This document shows, one piece after another, positions 24,286-34,005 of a stretch of 64,000 bases of DNA (positions are counted from its first letter, which is position 1; each line of letters begins with the position of its first letter). The notes under the pieces were generated by a model that was given only the letters and a program-made list of their open reading frames with translations, was not told where the DNA came from and did no database searches. Both the position numbers and the translations under genes were made by a program. The stretch covers positions 1-64,000 of the forward strand of contig CALARR010000273.1 of assembly GCA_937889015.1 (NCBI GenBank), given 5' to 3'. This DNA is from an uncultured Planctomycetales bacterium (GTDB lineage: Bacteria > Planctomycetota > Planctomycetia > Pirellulales > Thermoguttaceae).

Positions 24286-26154
24286 CTACGGCGAACTCTT
24301 CTTCTTCCGTTCCAGTTCGCTTTGAAAGAACTCGAATTGGCGGCGGATCTGGCCTGAGTGCGGGTCGAACTGCGTGGCCTTGGCCTGGGTCTGCACGGCC
24401 TTCTCATAGTCGCCCTTGGCGTAGTAGACTCGCGCCAGCGTGTCGTAGTAGCCGCCGTTGTCGGGGCTCAATTCCAGGGAGGTCTTGGAATACCGCAAGG
24501 CCTCGTCGTAATCCCCTTCGGTGTTGCCGATCAACCAGGCGTACTGGTTGTAGAGGGTGGAATCCTCGGGGTTGGCGGCGATGTCGTTCCGCATGTCGTC
24601 GGCGGCCTTGCGAATCAGGTCCAGCGTCTTCTGGCGGTATTCCGCCGTGGCCTCGGGCAGCCGGTAACAGGCGATCAAGGCATCGATGTCCGCCGAATTG
24701 GCCGCAATGGCCTGATCGAGGTGTTTGCGCTGTTGCGGCAAGTCGCCCACGCTGCCGTAATGCGAGGCGAAGAAGTAGTGCATCCGCGAACGGACTTCCG
24801 CCAGGGTCAGTTGATTCACCTCCTCATCGCCCGGCTTGTCTTTGCCCACGGCATCCGCGACAGCCTTCAACAGTTGTCCGGCCTTCAGGTCGTCGGCCTG
24901 ATCGTGCAGCAACTCGGCCAGTTCGAACTGGCACTTGATGGTCACGTATTTACCCGGCCGGCCTCGGGCGATGACACTCTCGTATTCCCGCTGGGCCCAG
25001 GGGAACATCCCTCGCTTCCACAGCCGCAGAGCGGCATAAGCGTGGATTCGCAAGTGCGGTTCCAATCCATCGGCATTCAGGTCGTGGGCTCGTTGGGCCG
25101 TCTTCTCCGCCTGCGCTGCATCACCCCGTGCCGCGTAGGACTCGGCCAGGGCATACAACAGCAACACGTTGCTGGAGAAGCGGACCGCAAACTTCGCCGA
25201 AACCTCGTCGATCAACCGCCATGCCTTCTGCCCTACCAGCCACTGCATCAACTCGACCAGCGTTTCCGGATCGCCCCGCTCCAGGTCGATCAACTGGGTC
25301 ATGGCCGCCAGGGCCTCGTCGCTGTGTTTGAGCTTCTCCAGCCAGTTGACGCGGAAACGCAGCAAGGCCGAGACAATGCGCGGTTCACTCTCGGCCGGCG
25401 TGAGCCGTAGCAGTTGCTGTTCGGTCTCGATGAGCCTGGTCCAGTGCGTCAGAGCTTTCTCCGGATCCTCGCCGAACAACGCCCAGCATTGCAGCCAGGC
25501 CGCGGCCGACCGCCGGCTCGTGCCCAGGTGGTCGAGCACCAACTGGACCAACTCTTTCTTCGGCGCCTTGCCCGCCTGGTCGCGTCCCAGAATCTCCAGC
25601 GCCGCGCGCTTCGAGAGGACGTTGGACTGCTCGAACCGCACCAGCCGGCACAAGGCCGGCACCCCCTTGTTGTCGGGCAGATCGGCCAGGGCGCGCATCC
25701 GCAACTGACGCTGCTCGGCGTCCAGGTACTCGTAGTTCTGGAACTGCCGCTTCACCTCGGGTGGATCGCCGTCCAGGGTCCATTCCACCCGAATCAGCTT
25801 CAGCAGATAGCGCGCACGCGAGGCGATTTCCAGATCCTCGTGCCGCGAGGCCTCGGTCAATGCATCAAAGGCCGCGAAGCCCAAACGGCCAAGCTCTTCC
25901 TGGGCACGCTGCCGCATGAAATAGTCTTCGTGCCCAAGCTGTGCAATCAGATTGGCCAGTTTCTCGCTGCTGGCCTCATCCGCAGTTGGCGCCACGACGC
26001 CGGGCCGGGCATCGCGCTGCACCGCCCCCCAGACCGCCGTTCCCAGGGCGGCCGCAACGAACCACGCCGCCGCGCCGCGCGCCAGCGCGCAGCGTCGCAT
26101 GCGGACGTTGACCGTCTCATCGGGACAAGCAGGCAGTCTCATAGTCCGATCCAT
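24286..26154 (-). CDS. Exported TPR-repeat protein
   Basis: Encodes about 623 residues from the ATG at 26154; 26142 and 26100 are alternative starts and the last gives the cleanest signal peptide (ALARGAAAWFVAAALGTAVWG). The first 150 residues after that look like HEAT-type helical repeats (EELGRLGFAAFDALTEASRH, YLLKLIRVEW). From about residue 240 onward helical TPR-like repeats follow, such as LLYALAESYAARGDAAQAEK and GGYYDTLARVYYAKGDYEKAVQ. These are protein-interaction modules; no enzymatic domain is visible. It is probably periplasmic or anchored. It ends shortly before the convergence with the alpha/beta hydrolase and follows two thioredoxin-like lipoprotein genes on the same strand. Confidence 0.78.
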   Translation of the reverse strand: MDRTMRLPACPDETVNVRMRRCALARGAAAWFVAAALGTAVWGAVQRDARPGVVAPTADEASSEKLANLIAQLGHEDYFMRQRAQEELGRLGFAAFDALTEASRHEDLEIASRARYLLKLIRVEWTLDGDPPEVKRQFQNYEYLDAEQRQLRMRALADLPDNKGVPALCRLVRFEQSNVLSKRAALEILGRDQAGKAPKKELVQLVLDHLGTSRRSAAAWLQCWALFGEDPEKALTHWTRLIETEQQLLRLTPAESEPRIVSALLRFRVNWLEKLKHSDEALAAMTQLIDLERGDPETLVELMQWLVGQKAWRLIDEVSAKFAVRFSSNVLLLYALAESYAARGDAAQAEKTAQRAHDLNADGLEPHLRIHAYAALRLWKRGMFPWAQREYESVIARGRPGKYVTIKCQFELAELLHDQADDLKAGQLLKAVADAVGKDKPGDEEVNQLTLAEVRSRMHYFFASHYGSVGDLPQQRKHLDQAIAANSADIDALIACYRLPEATAEYRQKTLDLIRKAADDMRNDIAANPEDSTLYNQYAWLIGNTEGDYDEALRYSKTSLELSPDNGGYYDTLARVYYAKGDYEKAVQTQAKATQFDPHSGQIRRQFEFFQSELERKKKSSP

Positions 26155-26318
26155 CTTCAGAGGGGATCGCCAGCAGCGTGCTTCGCATGCCGGGGAAAGT
26201 GGTGTCTTCGGCGAAGACCGGAGGCGGCAAGGGCCGAGAGTCAAGATACTCCCCCGCCGGCCTGGAAGGCAAGCCGAACCGACCGGCCCCCGTTCGTTCG
26301 AACGGGCGATAGATTCTC

Positions 26319-26951
26319 TTATGCCGATCCCGAGAGCAGTTGCTGTACGGTCTTGTCGATCGTTTGCGGATCCAGTGGCTTGCCGTCCACGCCAAAGGTG
26401 GCAGACAAGTTTCCTTTTCGGTCGTAGAGTTTCAGGTGCGGCACGGCCCCACCAGGAATTTGGAAGCGCTGGATCGTCTGCTCGCTGGTGCCGTAGAGGC
26501 TGATGAAGTTCGCAAACGTCGCCTCCTGCGACTTGAGAAACTCCAGCACCGCCGGTCGATCCGCCGGATCGTCCACGCTCACACTGATAACCACCAACCC
26601 TTGGCTGGCCAGGCGCCGGTGCAATTCCACGTGGTGCGGAAACAGGGCCTTGCACGGCGCGCACCACGTGGCCCAGTAGTCGACCAGCACCACCCGGCCG
26701 CGATGGCGTGCCACCTCGGCCGCCAGTTGCTGTTCATCCACGACCTGCACGTCGACCACCCCTGACGGCGACAAGGGCTGCGGAGCGGGTTGCGGCTTGC
26801 CGCCGCAGCCACCCAGCCCTGCAACCCAGGCCGCCAGGAGCATCGCCCCCAGCCTTTGAGCCGGTCTCAGAACCTGTCGGCGACTCACGGCCGCTGGGCC
26901 GCCTTGCTGGGCCTCAGCGGTTCCGGGATGGGTTCTCTGTGTCGTTTGCAT
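26319..26951 (-). CDS. TlpA-like thioredoxin lipoprotein
   Basis: Encodes 210 residues from the ATG at 26951, with GGAG seven bases upstream. A lipobox (AGLGGC, Cys49) follows a hydrophobic segment, so the mature protein should be lipid-anchored. The thioredoxin fold has WATWCAPC with active-site Cys97 and Cys100, and a cis-Pro-like GGAVPHLKLYD. It resembles TlpA/ResA proteins that reduce disulfides in cytochrome maturation or secreted proteins. The first 45 residues are unusually long for a lipoprotein signal and include a stretch that is a copy of a dispersed repeat (26855-26888). The neighbour upstream is a second thioredoxin-fold lipoprotein. Confidence 0.85.
   Translation of the reverse strand: MQTTQRTHPGTAEAQQGGPAAVSRRQVLRPAQRLGAMLLAAWVAGLGGCGGKPQPAPQPLSPSGVVDVQVVDEQQLAAEVARHRGRVVLVDYWATWCAPCKALFPHHVELHRRLASQGLVVISVSVDDPADRPAVLEFLKSQEATFANFISLYGTSEQTIQRFQIPGGAVPHLKLYDRKGNLSATFGVDGKPLDPQTIDKTVQQLLSGSA
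26855..26888. repeat. Dispersed 34-base repeat, copy 2
   Basis: AGCCGGTCTCAGAACCTGTC and flanks match the copy at 7137-7170 in the same orientation. Here the repeat is translated as part of the pre-lipobox region of the TlpA-like gene, which suggests an element has inserted into or extended the 5' end of this gene. Confidence 0.6.
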
Positions 26952-27017
26952 GGAGGGGCTCCGATGTCCCCGTGCTGGCGTGAAGCGGTTCTCTCCATTA
27001 CGGAGAGACGGCATGCG

Positions 27018-27614
27018 TTACTTGTCGTACTTGATTCCGCAGCCGAACGCGGTCGTCTCCGCTTCCGGCGGCTTCTTGCCGGCCAGCAAGGCCTCCAGCG
27101 CATCGCGCAGATAATGCTTGGTCACGGCGCCGACCTTGCGGTTGTCGTCGATCGCACCGGTATACACGATCTTGCGATCGGGCCCCAGCACAAACACCTG
27201 GGGGGTCTTCACCGCGCCGTAGTCACGGCCGATGGCCTGCGTCTCATCGTAGAGGTAGGGGAACTGGAACCCCTTGGCCGCGGCGCGCTCCTTCATCTTG
27301 TCCAAGCGGTCGGCTTCCATCGTGTTGACATTCACGGCGACGATCTGCACCCCCTTGTCCTTATAGTCCTTGTGCAAAGCCACGAGACGCTCTTCGTAGT
27401 CCACGGCCACGGGGCAGTGATTGCAGGTGAACACCAGGACCACAAGCTTGGCCTGGGCGTAGTCGGCCAGGCCGTGCTGCCGGTCGTCGATGCCCACAAT
27501 TCCCTTCCAGTTCGGCGCGGCATCGCCCACTTTCACGCCCCCCGCCTCGCTGCGGCAGGCCGTCAGGGCCATCAACACGGCAACACACACCACCGGCTTC
27601 CAGACGCGCTGCAT
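27018..27614 (-). CDS. Redoxin-family lipoprotein
   Basis: Encodes 198 residues from the ATG at 27614, where GAGGAG sits seven bases upstream. The N terminus has a lipobox LTAC with Cys20, then an AhpC/TSA or redoxin-type thioredoxin fold: VGDAAPNWKG, VVLVFTCNHCPVAVDYEERL with Cys64 and Cys67, and KTPQVFVLG with the cis-Pro. TCNHCP is the motif of a widespread planctomycetal and proteobacterial thiol-disulfide family. It probably keeps exported proteins or cytochromes reduced at the outside of the inner membrane. It precedes the TlpA-like gene on the same strand with a 66-base gap, so both may be one operon. Confidence 0.86.
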   Translation of the reverse strand: MQRVWKPVVCVAVLMALTACRSEAGGVKVGDAAPNWKGIVGIDDRQHGLADYAQAKLVVLVFTCNHCPVAVDYEERLVALHKDYKDKGVQIVAVNVNTMEADRLDKMKERAAAKGFQFPYLYDETQAIGRDYGAVKTPQVFVLGPDRKIVYTGAIDDNRKVGAVTKHYLRDALEALLAGKKPPEAETTAFGCGIKYDK

Positions 27615-27838
27615 GGCGATTCTCCTCAACAAGACAGTGATCGGGATATCACCGGTAATGATTGCCAGCAGGCCCGGTCGCGGCAAGCCCCGTACCCCTC
27701 GTTCCCGGCAGCGACTGGAGGCAACCCGGTTCCAGAGAATCCCCGCCAGTCGCGCGTGCCGGGCCGTCACCTGCCGACCGAAGCGCCAGTCGGTCATAGA
27801 CTTGCCGCCGCATCCCGGCGGCTCGCGGAAGGTGGGGA

Positions 27839-28294
27839 CTACTCGCGATTGCGGTCCGGTCCGGTGCCGTCTTCCATTCCGTCGATATACCGCCGCAGCC
27901 GTTCTAGTTCGTCGGTCACCTGGCGCAGCCGGAGCATATTCTCCACGCGCTTCAGCAGTTCCAACTTGTTGACCGGTTTGCTGAGGAAGTCGTCGCAGCC
28001 CACGGCCACGGCGCGTTCGATATCGCCCAACTCGTTCAAGGCCGTGACCATCAAGACCATGATGTCCTTGGTGGCCGGGTCCTTCTTCACGCGCTCGCAG
28101 ACCTCGAATCCGCTGAGCTTGGGCATCATGATGTCCAGCAGGATCAGGTCCGGACGGTGTTGAGCGACCTTCTGCAGGGTGTCAAGGCCATCGACCGCGA
28201 CCACGGTCGTGCAGTCCACCCCGCACAGGTAGGCCTCCATCAACTCCACGTTGGTCGGGTTGTCGTCGGCGATGAGGATGCAGCTCTTGGGCAT
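27839..28294 (-). CDS. Single-domain response regulator
   Basis: Encodes 151 residues from the ATG at 28294. It is a CheY-like receiver: Asp10 and Asp11 in IADDNPTN, phospho-acceptor Asp54 in ILLDIMMPK, a Thr in VTAL and Lys in LSKPVN. A helical extension of about 30 residues follows the receiver (RLRQVTDELERLRRYID) and could mediate dimer or partner contact. There is no output domain, so it works as a diffusible phospho-signal or phosphorelay middle. Its kinase is not adjacent. Its start lies 44 bases from the stop of glyA on the same strand. Confidence 0.87.
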   Translation of the reverse strand: MPKSCILIADDNPTNVELMEAYLCGVDCTTVVAVDGLDTLQKVAQHRPDLILLDIMMPKLSGFEVCERVKKDPATKDIMVLMVTALNELGDIERAVAVGCDDFLSKPVNKLELLKRVENMLRLRQVTDELERLRRYIDGMEDGTGPDRNRE

Positions 28295-28338
28295 AAGATC
28301 TTCTTCTTTCCGAGGTTTCTCGCCTGATCTTCCGCGAC

Positions 28339-29604
28339 TCATGCACCGCCGGCACAGGTCCCGGCCGCATCCGCCGGCACGGGAAACTGCTCGCACAGCG
28401 CCGCCACCTCGCGACGGATCGTTTCCAGGCTGGCCAGATCCTCCGGCGCGCGCAGCGCCTGGAGAATCCACTGCCCGATCCGCCGCATCTCGTCACAGCC
28501 CATGCCCCGCGTGGTCAAGGCCGGCGTCCCCAGGCGGATGCCCGAGGGGTCCATCGGCTTGCGCTGATCGAAGGGGATCATATTCTTGTTGACCGTGATC
28601 CCGCAGCGGCCCAGGGCCTCTTCGGCGCGGGCCCCGGTGAGCCCCAAGGCCGTCACGTCCGCCAACAGCAGATGATTGTCGGTCCCGCCGCTGACCAACC
28701 GCATCCCGCCCGACAGGAACACCTCGGCCAGAGTCCGCGCGTTGTCCAGCACCTGCTGGGCGTATTGGCGAAACCTGGGCGTGAGGGCCTCGCCATAACA
28801 CACGGCCTTGCCGGCGATGATGTGCATCAGCGGCCCGCCCTGCGTGCCCGGGAAAACGGCCCGATCCACGTCCTTGGCGTACTGCGACCGGCAGAGGATC
28901 ATTCCGCCGCGCGGGCCGCGAAGCGTCTTGTGCGTGGTCGAGGCCACGAAGTCGGCCACCGGCACCGGGTCGTCGTGCAGTCGTGCCGCCACCAACCCCG
29001 CGTAGTGCGCCATGTCCACGAACAGCTTGGCGCCGCAATCCCGCGCAATCTGCGCGAACTCGCCGTGGGGAATTTCGCGCGGGTAGGCGCTGGCCCCAGC
29101 CACGATCATCTTGGGCTTGTGCTGGCGCGCCAAAGTCGCGATCTGGTCGAGATTGATGCGATGGTCGTCCGGGCGCACGCCGTAGCTGAGGAAGTTGTAC
29201 AGCCGGCCGGAGACGTTCAGCCGCATGCCGTGCGTCAGGTGTCCGCCGTGGGCCAGGTCCAACCCCAGTACCGTATCGCCCGGTTCCAGGGCCGCCATGT
29301 ACACGGCCGTGTTGGCCTGCGCTCCGGAATGCGGTTGCACGTTGACGTGTTCCGCCCCAAACAGTTCCAGGGCTCGGCGACGCGCCAGATCCTCCACCAC
29401 GTCCACGAATTCGCAGCCGCCGTAGTACCGCTTGCCGGGATAGCCCTCGGCATACTTGTTCGTCAACACGCTGCCGCAGGCCTGCATCACGGCCGGACTG
29501 GTGTAGTTTTCGCTGGCGATCATCTCCAGGCCATGGCGTTGACGCTGGACTTCACCATCGACTGCCGCCCAAATCTGGGGGTCTTGTTGTGCGAGCCAAT
29601 TCAT
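28339..29604 (-). CDS. glyA: Serine hydroxymethyltransferase
   Basis: Encodes 421 residues, the usual size. Diagnostic segments are [15 protein letters not shown] (27-40), [13 protein letters not shown] (51-63), and [13 protein letters not shown], in which Lys226 forms the pyridoxal-phosphate Schiff base. It interconverts serine and glycine and supplies methylenetetrahydrofolate to one-carbon metabolism in the cytoplasm. MnmG elsewhere in the window uses the same cofactor pool. The gene starts at the ATG at 29604, with only a distant GGGG as a possible ribosome-binding site. A promoter-like pair lies about 70-100 bases upstream. Confidence 0.97.
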   Translation of the reverse strand: MNWLAQQDPQIWAAVDGEVQRQRHGLEMIASENYTSPAVMQACGSVLTNKYAEGYPGKRYYGGCEFVDVVEDLARRRALELFGAEHVNVQPHSGAQANTAVYMAALEPGDTVLGLDLAHGGHLTHGMRLNVSGRLYNFLSYGVRPDDHRINLDQIATLARQHKPKMIVAGASAYPREIPHGEFAQIARDCGAKLFVDMAHYAGLVAARLHDDPVPVADFVASTTHKTLRGPRGGMILCRSQYAKDVDRAVFPGTQGGPLMHIIAGKAVCYGEALTPRFRQYAQQVLDNARTLAEVFLSGGMRLVSGGTDNHLLLADVTALGLTGARAEEALGRCGITVNKNMIPFDQRKPMDPSGIRLGTPALTTRGMGCDEMRRIGQWILQALRAPEDLASLETIRREVAALCEQFPVPADAAGTCAGGA

Positions 29605-29673
29605 TGGGCGGTTCTGCCATCCCCGGTTAGAGGTAAGAGAGGCCCGTCGTAAGGCTTACGAGCCTGACAGACC

Positions 29674-29702
29674 ATTGTGGAAACGGGACGGCGTTTCGTC
29701 AA
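29674..29702 (-). promoter_or_regulatory. Possible sigma-70 promoter of glyA
   Basis: On the minus strand TTGACG (29702-29697) and CACAAT (29679-29674) match five and four of six consensus bases and are 17 bases apart. They would start a transcript about 60 bases upstream of glyA. No glycine-riboswitch-like structure was recognised between them and the gene. Confidence 0.4.
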
Positions 29703-29846
29703 CCGGTCCCAGGCCGCCGGCCACCAGCGGCGAACCTCGTCGCCCCCGGCCCTTGTCCAATCCAAGTTGGGGCACGATACTCGAAAGACGCCAATCCACG
29801 ACCCGTTCCTGATTCCAATCCCTAATCCCTTTTCTCTGTTCCCCCT

Positions 29847-30461
29847 ATGATCGCGATCATTGACTACGGCATGGGCAACCTTCGCAGTGTGCAGAAGGGG
29901 TTTGAGAAGGTCGGGCACCAAGCGATGGTCACCAATGACGCCCAATTGGTGCGATCCGCATCGCACGTAGTCCTTCCGGGGGTGGGGGCCTTTGAGGATG
30001 CGATCGCCGAGCTTCGCCGCCGGGATCTGGTCAAGTCCGTGTTGGATGCCATCGACTCCGGCAAGCCCTTTCTGGGCATTTGCCTGGGTCTGCAGTTGTT
30101 GTTCGATGTCAGCTACGAGAACGGCGAGCACCAAGGCTTGGGGGTCCTGAAAGGCCACGTGGCCCGATTCGAGCTGCCCGACGAGTACGCCGTCCCGCAC
30201 ATGGGTTGGAACCAGCTTCGGATCCGCCGACCCGCTCCCGTGCTGCAGGGGCTGGCAGAGGATACGCATGTCTATTTCGTCCACTCCTACTACGTTGTGC
30301 CCGACGATCCCGCCGTCATCGCCACCGAGACGGACTACGGCGCGCCGTTCTGCTCCATGATTTGGCGCGAAAACGTCTATGCCACGCAATTCCATCCGGA
30401 AAAGAGCCAGGCCCAGGGCCTGCGCATCCTGAAGAACTTCGCCGAGTTGAGCTGTAGCTAG
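29847..30461 (+). CDS. hisH: Imidazole glycerol phosphate synthase glutaminase subunit
   Basis: Encodes 204 residues. A class I glutamine amidotransferase: [12 protein letters not shown] near 41-53, the nucleophile elbow [11 protein letters not shown] with Cys79, and ATQFHPEKS with the catalytic His and Glu near the C terminus. HisH hydrolyses glutamine and channels ammonia to HisF to make imidazole glycerol phosphate and AICAR in histidine synthesis. hisF and other his genes are not adjacent, so the pathway is scattered. A short GC hairpin follows the stop codon. The gene diverges from glyA. Confidence 0.96.
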   Translation: MIAIIDYGMGNLRSVQKGFEKVGHQAMVTNDAQLVRSASHVVLPGVGAFEDAIAELRRRDLVKSVLDAIDSGKPFLGICLGLQLLFDVSYENGEHQGLGVLKGHVARFELPDEYAVPHMGWNQLRIRRPAPVLQGLAEDTHVYFVHSYYVVPDDPAVIATETDYGAPFCSMIWRENVYATQFHPEKSQAQGLRILKNFAELSCS

Positions 30462-30658
30462 CGCTGCGCACAGCGCCCTTTGTTGCGAGTCACGGTTCGT
30501 CGTCAGCAGGCCCTCCGCACGGGTGGCAATATCGCCTGGGCTGCTGTCGCGGAGCGATTGGCTTGCTTCGGGCTTTCGGGCCAGTACACTCAGGGTGCCT
30601 GGGCCGTCGTGTCGACGCCCACGGCCCCGCTGTCTTTGGATGAGAAAGGACCCACGCG

Positions 30659-32179
30659 ATGCTCAAGTCCTGGTTGTCTTGCCCACGCTTGGCGATGCCC
30701 CTGGCTGTCCTTGCGGCGACCTTCGTCCTTGGCTCCCCCGCGAGTCGCGCCGACACGAAGCCGAACATCATCTACATCCTGGCCGACGACCTGGGCTGGG
30801 GTGAACTCGGCTGCTACGGCCAGACGAAGATTCGCACGCCGAATCTCGACCGCATGGCGGCGGAGGGCATCCGCTTCACACAGCATTATTCGGGCTCGCC
30901 CGTGTGCGCTCCTTCGCGTTGCGTGCTGATGACCGGGTTGCACGGCGGCCATGCCCACATCCGCAACAACAAGTCCACCCCGCCCGAAGGCCAAGAACCG
31001 ATCCCCGACGAAGCCCTGACGATCGCCGAGATCCTCAAGGCCCAAGGTTACGCCACGGGAGCCATGGGCAAGTGGGGCCTGGGCATGGTCGGCACCAGCG
31101 GCGATCCCAACCGCCAGGGGTTCGACCTGTTCTTCGGCTACAACTGCCAGGGGCATGCCCACAACTTCTATCCCACCTACCTGTGGCGAAACCAGCAACG
31201 TGTGCCGCTGGACAATCCCGAGTTCAGCTCCAAGCAGAAACTGCCCGAGGGGGCCGACCCCAACGACCCGGCCAGCTACAAGCCCTACAGCGGCAAGCAG
31301 TATTCAGCCGACCTGTGCATGCAAGAGGCGTTGCAGTTCGTGCGTGCCAACCGCGCTCGGCCCTTCTTTCTCTTTGTGCCCACGACCATTCCGCACCTGG
31401 CCCTGCAAGTGCCCGAGGACTCGCTGGCCGAGTATCAGGGCCAATGGGAGGATCCGCCCTACACGGGCAATAAGGGCTATCTGCCGCATCGCACCCCGCG
31501 CACCGCCTATGCGGCCATGGTCACGCGATTGGACCGCTACGTGGGCCAGATCATGGCCCTGGTCAAGGAGTTGGGGCTGGACCAGAATACGCTGATCATG
31601 TTCTCCTCGGACAATGGCCCGACCTACGACCGGCTGGGCGGCAGCGATTCGGAGTTCTTCCGCAGCGCCGGCCCGTTCAGTGGCCTCAAGGGGAGCGTCT
31701 ACGAAGGCGGGATCCGCGTGCCGCTGATCGCGCGTTGGCCGGGCAAGATCCGTCCCGGCCAGCTCAGCGAGCACATCTCCGCCTTCTACGACGTACTGCC
31801 TACCCTGTGCGAAGTGGCGGGCGCCAAGATCCCGCGCACCGACGGCATCAGTTTCCTCCCCACCCTGCTGGCCAGCGGACCGCAGAAGACGCACGAATTC
31901 CTGCTGTGGGAATTCTACGGCTACGGTGGACAGCAAGCCGTGCGCATGGGCGACTGGAAGGGCATCCGTCTGAACTGCGACAAGGACCGCAACGGGCCGC
32001 TGAAGCTCTACAACCTCAAGACCGACATCGGCGAGGCCCAGGACGTTGCGGCCGAACATCCGGAGATCGTGCAGAAGATCGCCGCGCTGATGGTCAGCGA
32101 GCATGCCGATTCGCCTATCTTCCAATTTGGCGCCGCGCGCAAAGTCAAGCCGGCCAAGGCCAAGAAACCCACGCCGTAG
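30659..32179 (+). CDS. Secreted sulfatase
   Basis: Encodes 506 residues behind AAAGGA. A Sec signal peptide (LAMPLAVLAATFVLGSPASRA) precedes the sulfatase fold: YILADDLGWGELGCYG (39-54) with the metal aspartates, CAPSR at 83-87 carrying the formylglycine Cys83, MGKWGLGM, SDNGPT and GGIRVPLIARWPG. It resembles the arylsulfatase/GalNAc-6-sulfatase group, and would hydrolyse sulfate esters in the periplasm. The C-terminal tail is lysine-rich (KVKPAKAKKPT). The FkbM methyltransferase gene begins three bases after its stop, implying translational coupling or one operon. Confidence 0.92.
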   Translation: MLKSWLSCPRLAMPLAVLAATFVLGSPASRADTKPNIIYILADDLGWGELGCYGQTKIRTPNLDRMAAEGIRFTQHYSGSPVCAPSRCVLMTGLHGGHAHIRNNKSTPPEGQEPIPDEALTIAEILKAQGYATGAMGKWGLGMVGTSGDPNRQGFDLFFGYNCQGHAHNFYPTYLWRNQQRVPLDNPEFSSKQKLPEGADPNDPASYKPYSGKQYSADLCMQEALQFVRANRARPFFLFVPTTIPHLALQVPEDSLAEYQGQWEDPPYTGNKGYLPHRTPRTAYAAMVTRLDRYVGQIMALVKELGLDQNTLIMFSSDNGPTYDRLGGSDSEFFRSAGPFSGLKGSVYEGGIRVPLIARWPGKIRPGQLSEHISAFYDVLPTLCEVAGAKIPRTDGISFLPTLLASGPQKTHEFLLWEFYGYGGQQAVRMGDWKGIRLNCDKDRNGPLKLYNLKTDIGEAQDVAAEHPEIVQKIAALMVSEHADSPIFQFGAARKVKPAKAKKPTP

Positions 32180-32182
32180 TCC

Positions 32183-32971
32183 ATGGAAGGCCTCTCTTGG
32201 CTGCGAAGCATCCGAGCACGCCGGGCCCTGCGCGGTCCGGCCGGTTGGTTGCTGCGCGCCGCCAAAGCCGCCTGGAAGCTGGCCCGGCGATTGCCGTTGG
32301 CTAACCGCGTGCAGGTGCCGCTGCGGGTTGACGGGCACCGCATGCGCGTGCGTCTGTTCTCTTACGACGACCTGCTGACCATCGCCGAGGAGTACGAGAC
32401 CTGTCTGGCGCAACGCCTGCCGCCGGCCGGCGGCACCGCCGTCGATGCCGGGGCCTTCATCGGCCGGCACACGCTGGCCTACGCCCGGGCCGTGGGACCG
32501 CAGGGCCGGGTGCTGTCCGTCGAGCCCCTGCCCGACAACTTCCGCCTCCTGCAAGGCAACGTGCGCCGCAATGGCTATCGGCAAGTCCGCTGTGCGGCCT
32601 GCGCGCTGGGCCGCACCTCGGGTCAGGTGCGGCTGGGTTACGACCGGGAAACGTCGATCGCCTCGACGTGCGGCGACTTCCCCTTGCACCTGATGGTCGC
32701 GCAACGGTCGCTGGACGATCTGCTGGCCGAGGAGCACATCGCGCAGGTCGACTTCCTGAAGATCGACGTGGAAGGCGCCGAGTTGGACGTCCTGGAGGGC
32801 AGCCGGCAGACGCTGGCCGCCAGTCCTCAGGCCCGGCTGGTCATCGAGATCCACGGCCAACCCGCCTCGTCCGCGGCGTGCCCCGTGCACGGCTGGCTGA
32901 CCGAGCGAGGGTATCGGATTGAGACGCTGCGCGACGACCAGCGCCTGTTCTATTGGGCCTGGAGAGATTGA
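32183..32971 (+). CDS. FkbM family methyltransferase
   Basis: Encodes 262 residues. Motif I is AVDAGAFIGRHTLAYARAVG, then VLSVEPLPDNF (motif II), and DFLKIDVEGAELDVLEG in the second half, the hallmark of the FkbM family. Family members O-methylate sugars or polyketides; the substrate here is unknown. It begins three bases after the sulfatase gene and its last 22 bases overlap the 3' end of the convergent hpnG gene. Methylation of a surface sugar would fit the sulfatase neighbour; methylation of a hopanoid head group is possible but speculative. Confidence 0.87.
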   Translation: MEGLSWLRSIRARRALRGPAGWLLRAAKAAWKLARRLPLANRVQVPLRVDGHRMRVRLFSYDDLLTIAEEYETCLAQRLPPAGGTAVDAGAFIGRHTLAYARAVGPQGRVLSVEPLPDNFRLLQGNVRRNGYRQVRCAACALGRTSGQVRLGYDRETSIASTCGDFPLHLMVAQRSLDDLLAEEHIAQVDFLKIDVEGAELDVLEGSRQTLAASPQARLVIEIHGQPASSAACPVHGWLTERGYRIETLRDDQRLFYWAWRD

Positions 32972-33849
32972 GTCGCAACACCGGGCGGCAATTGGCCGAT
33001 CACGGCGGCCAGAAAGCGCGCCAGGCGATCCGCGTTCAATAGGGCCTGCTCTTTCAGATTGTACATGTCCTTGAGGCTGCCGGGCCGATTGACGATCGCT
33101 CCCAAGGCCGCCCCGAAACGCGCCGCGGAGGTCCGCTGCCGCACCAGCCGCTCCACGTCCGCCGGCAGTTCGTCGCCGACCGCGTCGAAGATGATGCGGA
33201 TCGCCAGGAACCGGGCCTGTCGTTGCCGGCAGACCTCGGCCACGGCGAGGCTCTCCATATCCACGGCCAGGGCTCCATGCTGCTGGCCCAACGCGCGCTT
33301 CTCCGCAGGCGTACGCACAATGCGATCGACCGTCAGCAGACGGCCCTGTTGCAGCCGCCCCGTCTTCGCCAGACTCTGCGGGTCCAAGGTCAATTCCAGG
33401 CTCAGCCGCTGCGCGCCCTGATCCACCAGCTCGTTGGCGGCGACCAGGTCGCCGCGCTTCAAAGCCGGATCCAGCGCGCCGGCGAACCCGGACGAGATGA
33501 CCCAGGCCGGCTTGTGAACATCCAACAGCAGGCGTGTCGCCTCGGCCGCCGAGCGTTGGCCGGCGCCGGAACGCACGATCACCACGCGGCGCTCGTGCAA
33601 CATTCCCTGAGCGAAGACAAAGCCGCCGGCCTTGGCGATCAGAAGCCCTTGCAGCAGATCCTCCAGCCCGCCCGACTCGCTCTCCACGGCAAACACCAGG
33701 CCCACGTCGGCCGGGGGCGGCGGGGCCTTGGCTTCCTCAGCCTGTTGGGTCGCCGCGGCCAGTTGCTCCTGCGCGGCCTGGACCACGGTCTCGCGGATCT
33801 TCTCCTGGGCCAGATTCTGCAGCCAATTGCGTACAAGCCACTGCCACAT
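32950..33849 (-). CDS. hpnG: HpnG-like hopanoid-associated nucleosidase with N-terminal extension
   Basis: Encodes 299 residues from the ATG at 33849. From about residue 50 it is a nucleoside-phosphorylase/MTA-SAH-nucleosidase fold: LVFAVESESGG, VIVRSGAGQRSA, SSGFAGALDPAL, and the catalytic-site motif AVDMESLAVAEV. In hopanoid synthesis HpnG removes adenine from adenosylhopane to give (phospho)ribosylhopane. It is the third gene of the run squalene-hopene cyclase, hpnH, hpnG. The first 48 residues, rich in Ala, Gln and Glu and ending in a Pro run, form an unusual helical extension not expected in the enzyme. Its stop lies 22 bases inside the 3' end of the FkbM gene. Confidence 0.8.
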   Translation of the reverse strand: MWQWLVRNWLQNLAQEKIRETVVQAAQEQLAAATQQAEEAKAPPPPADVGLVFAVESESGGLEDLLQGLLIAKAGGFVFAQGMLHERRVVIVRSGAGQRSAAEATRLLLDVHKPAWVISSGFAGALDPALKRGDLVAANELVDQGAQRLSLELTLDPQSLAKTGRLQQGRLLTVDRIVRTPAEKRALGQQHGALAVDMESLAVAEVCRQRQARFLAIRIIFDAVGDELPADVERLVRQRTSAARFGAALGAIVNRPGSLKDMYNLKEQALLNADRLARFLAAVIGQLPPGVATQSLQAQ

Positions 33850-34005
33850 GGGTCGGTAGGGACTCGCTTTGAGAGGTCCGAGGCGCGGGATTCGAAAGAC
33901 GGCGGCACGCGCGGCCAAGAGTTGATTATAGCGGCCCCCTGGGCGGCAGGAGAAGCATTTCCGCAGACAACGCCAGGCTGCTCGCCCAGCGTCTCTGGCC
34001 GCCTT

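Noticed and set aside
29605..29846. Riboswitch upstream of glyA
   Set aside because: No conserved riboswitch core or tandem glycine-aptamer layout could be recognised; only a weak promoter pair was seen.
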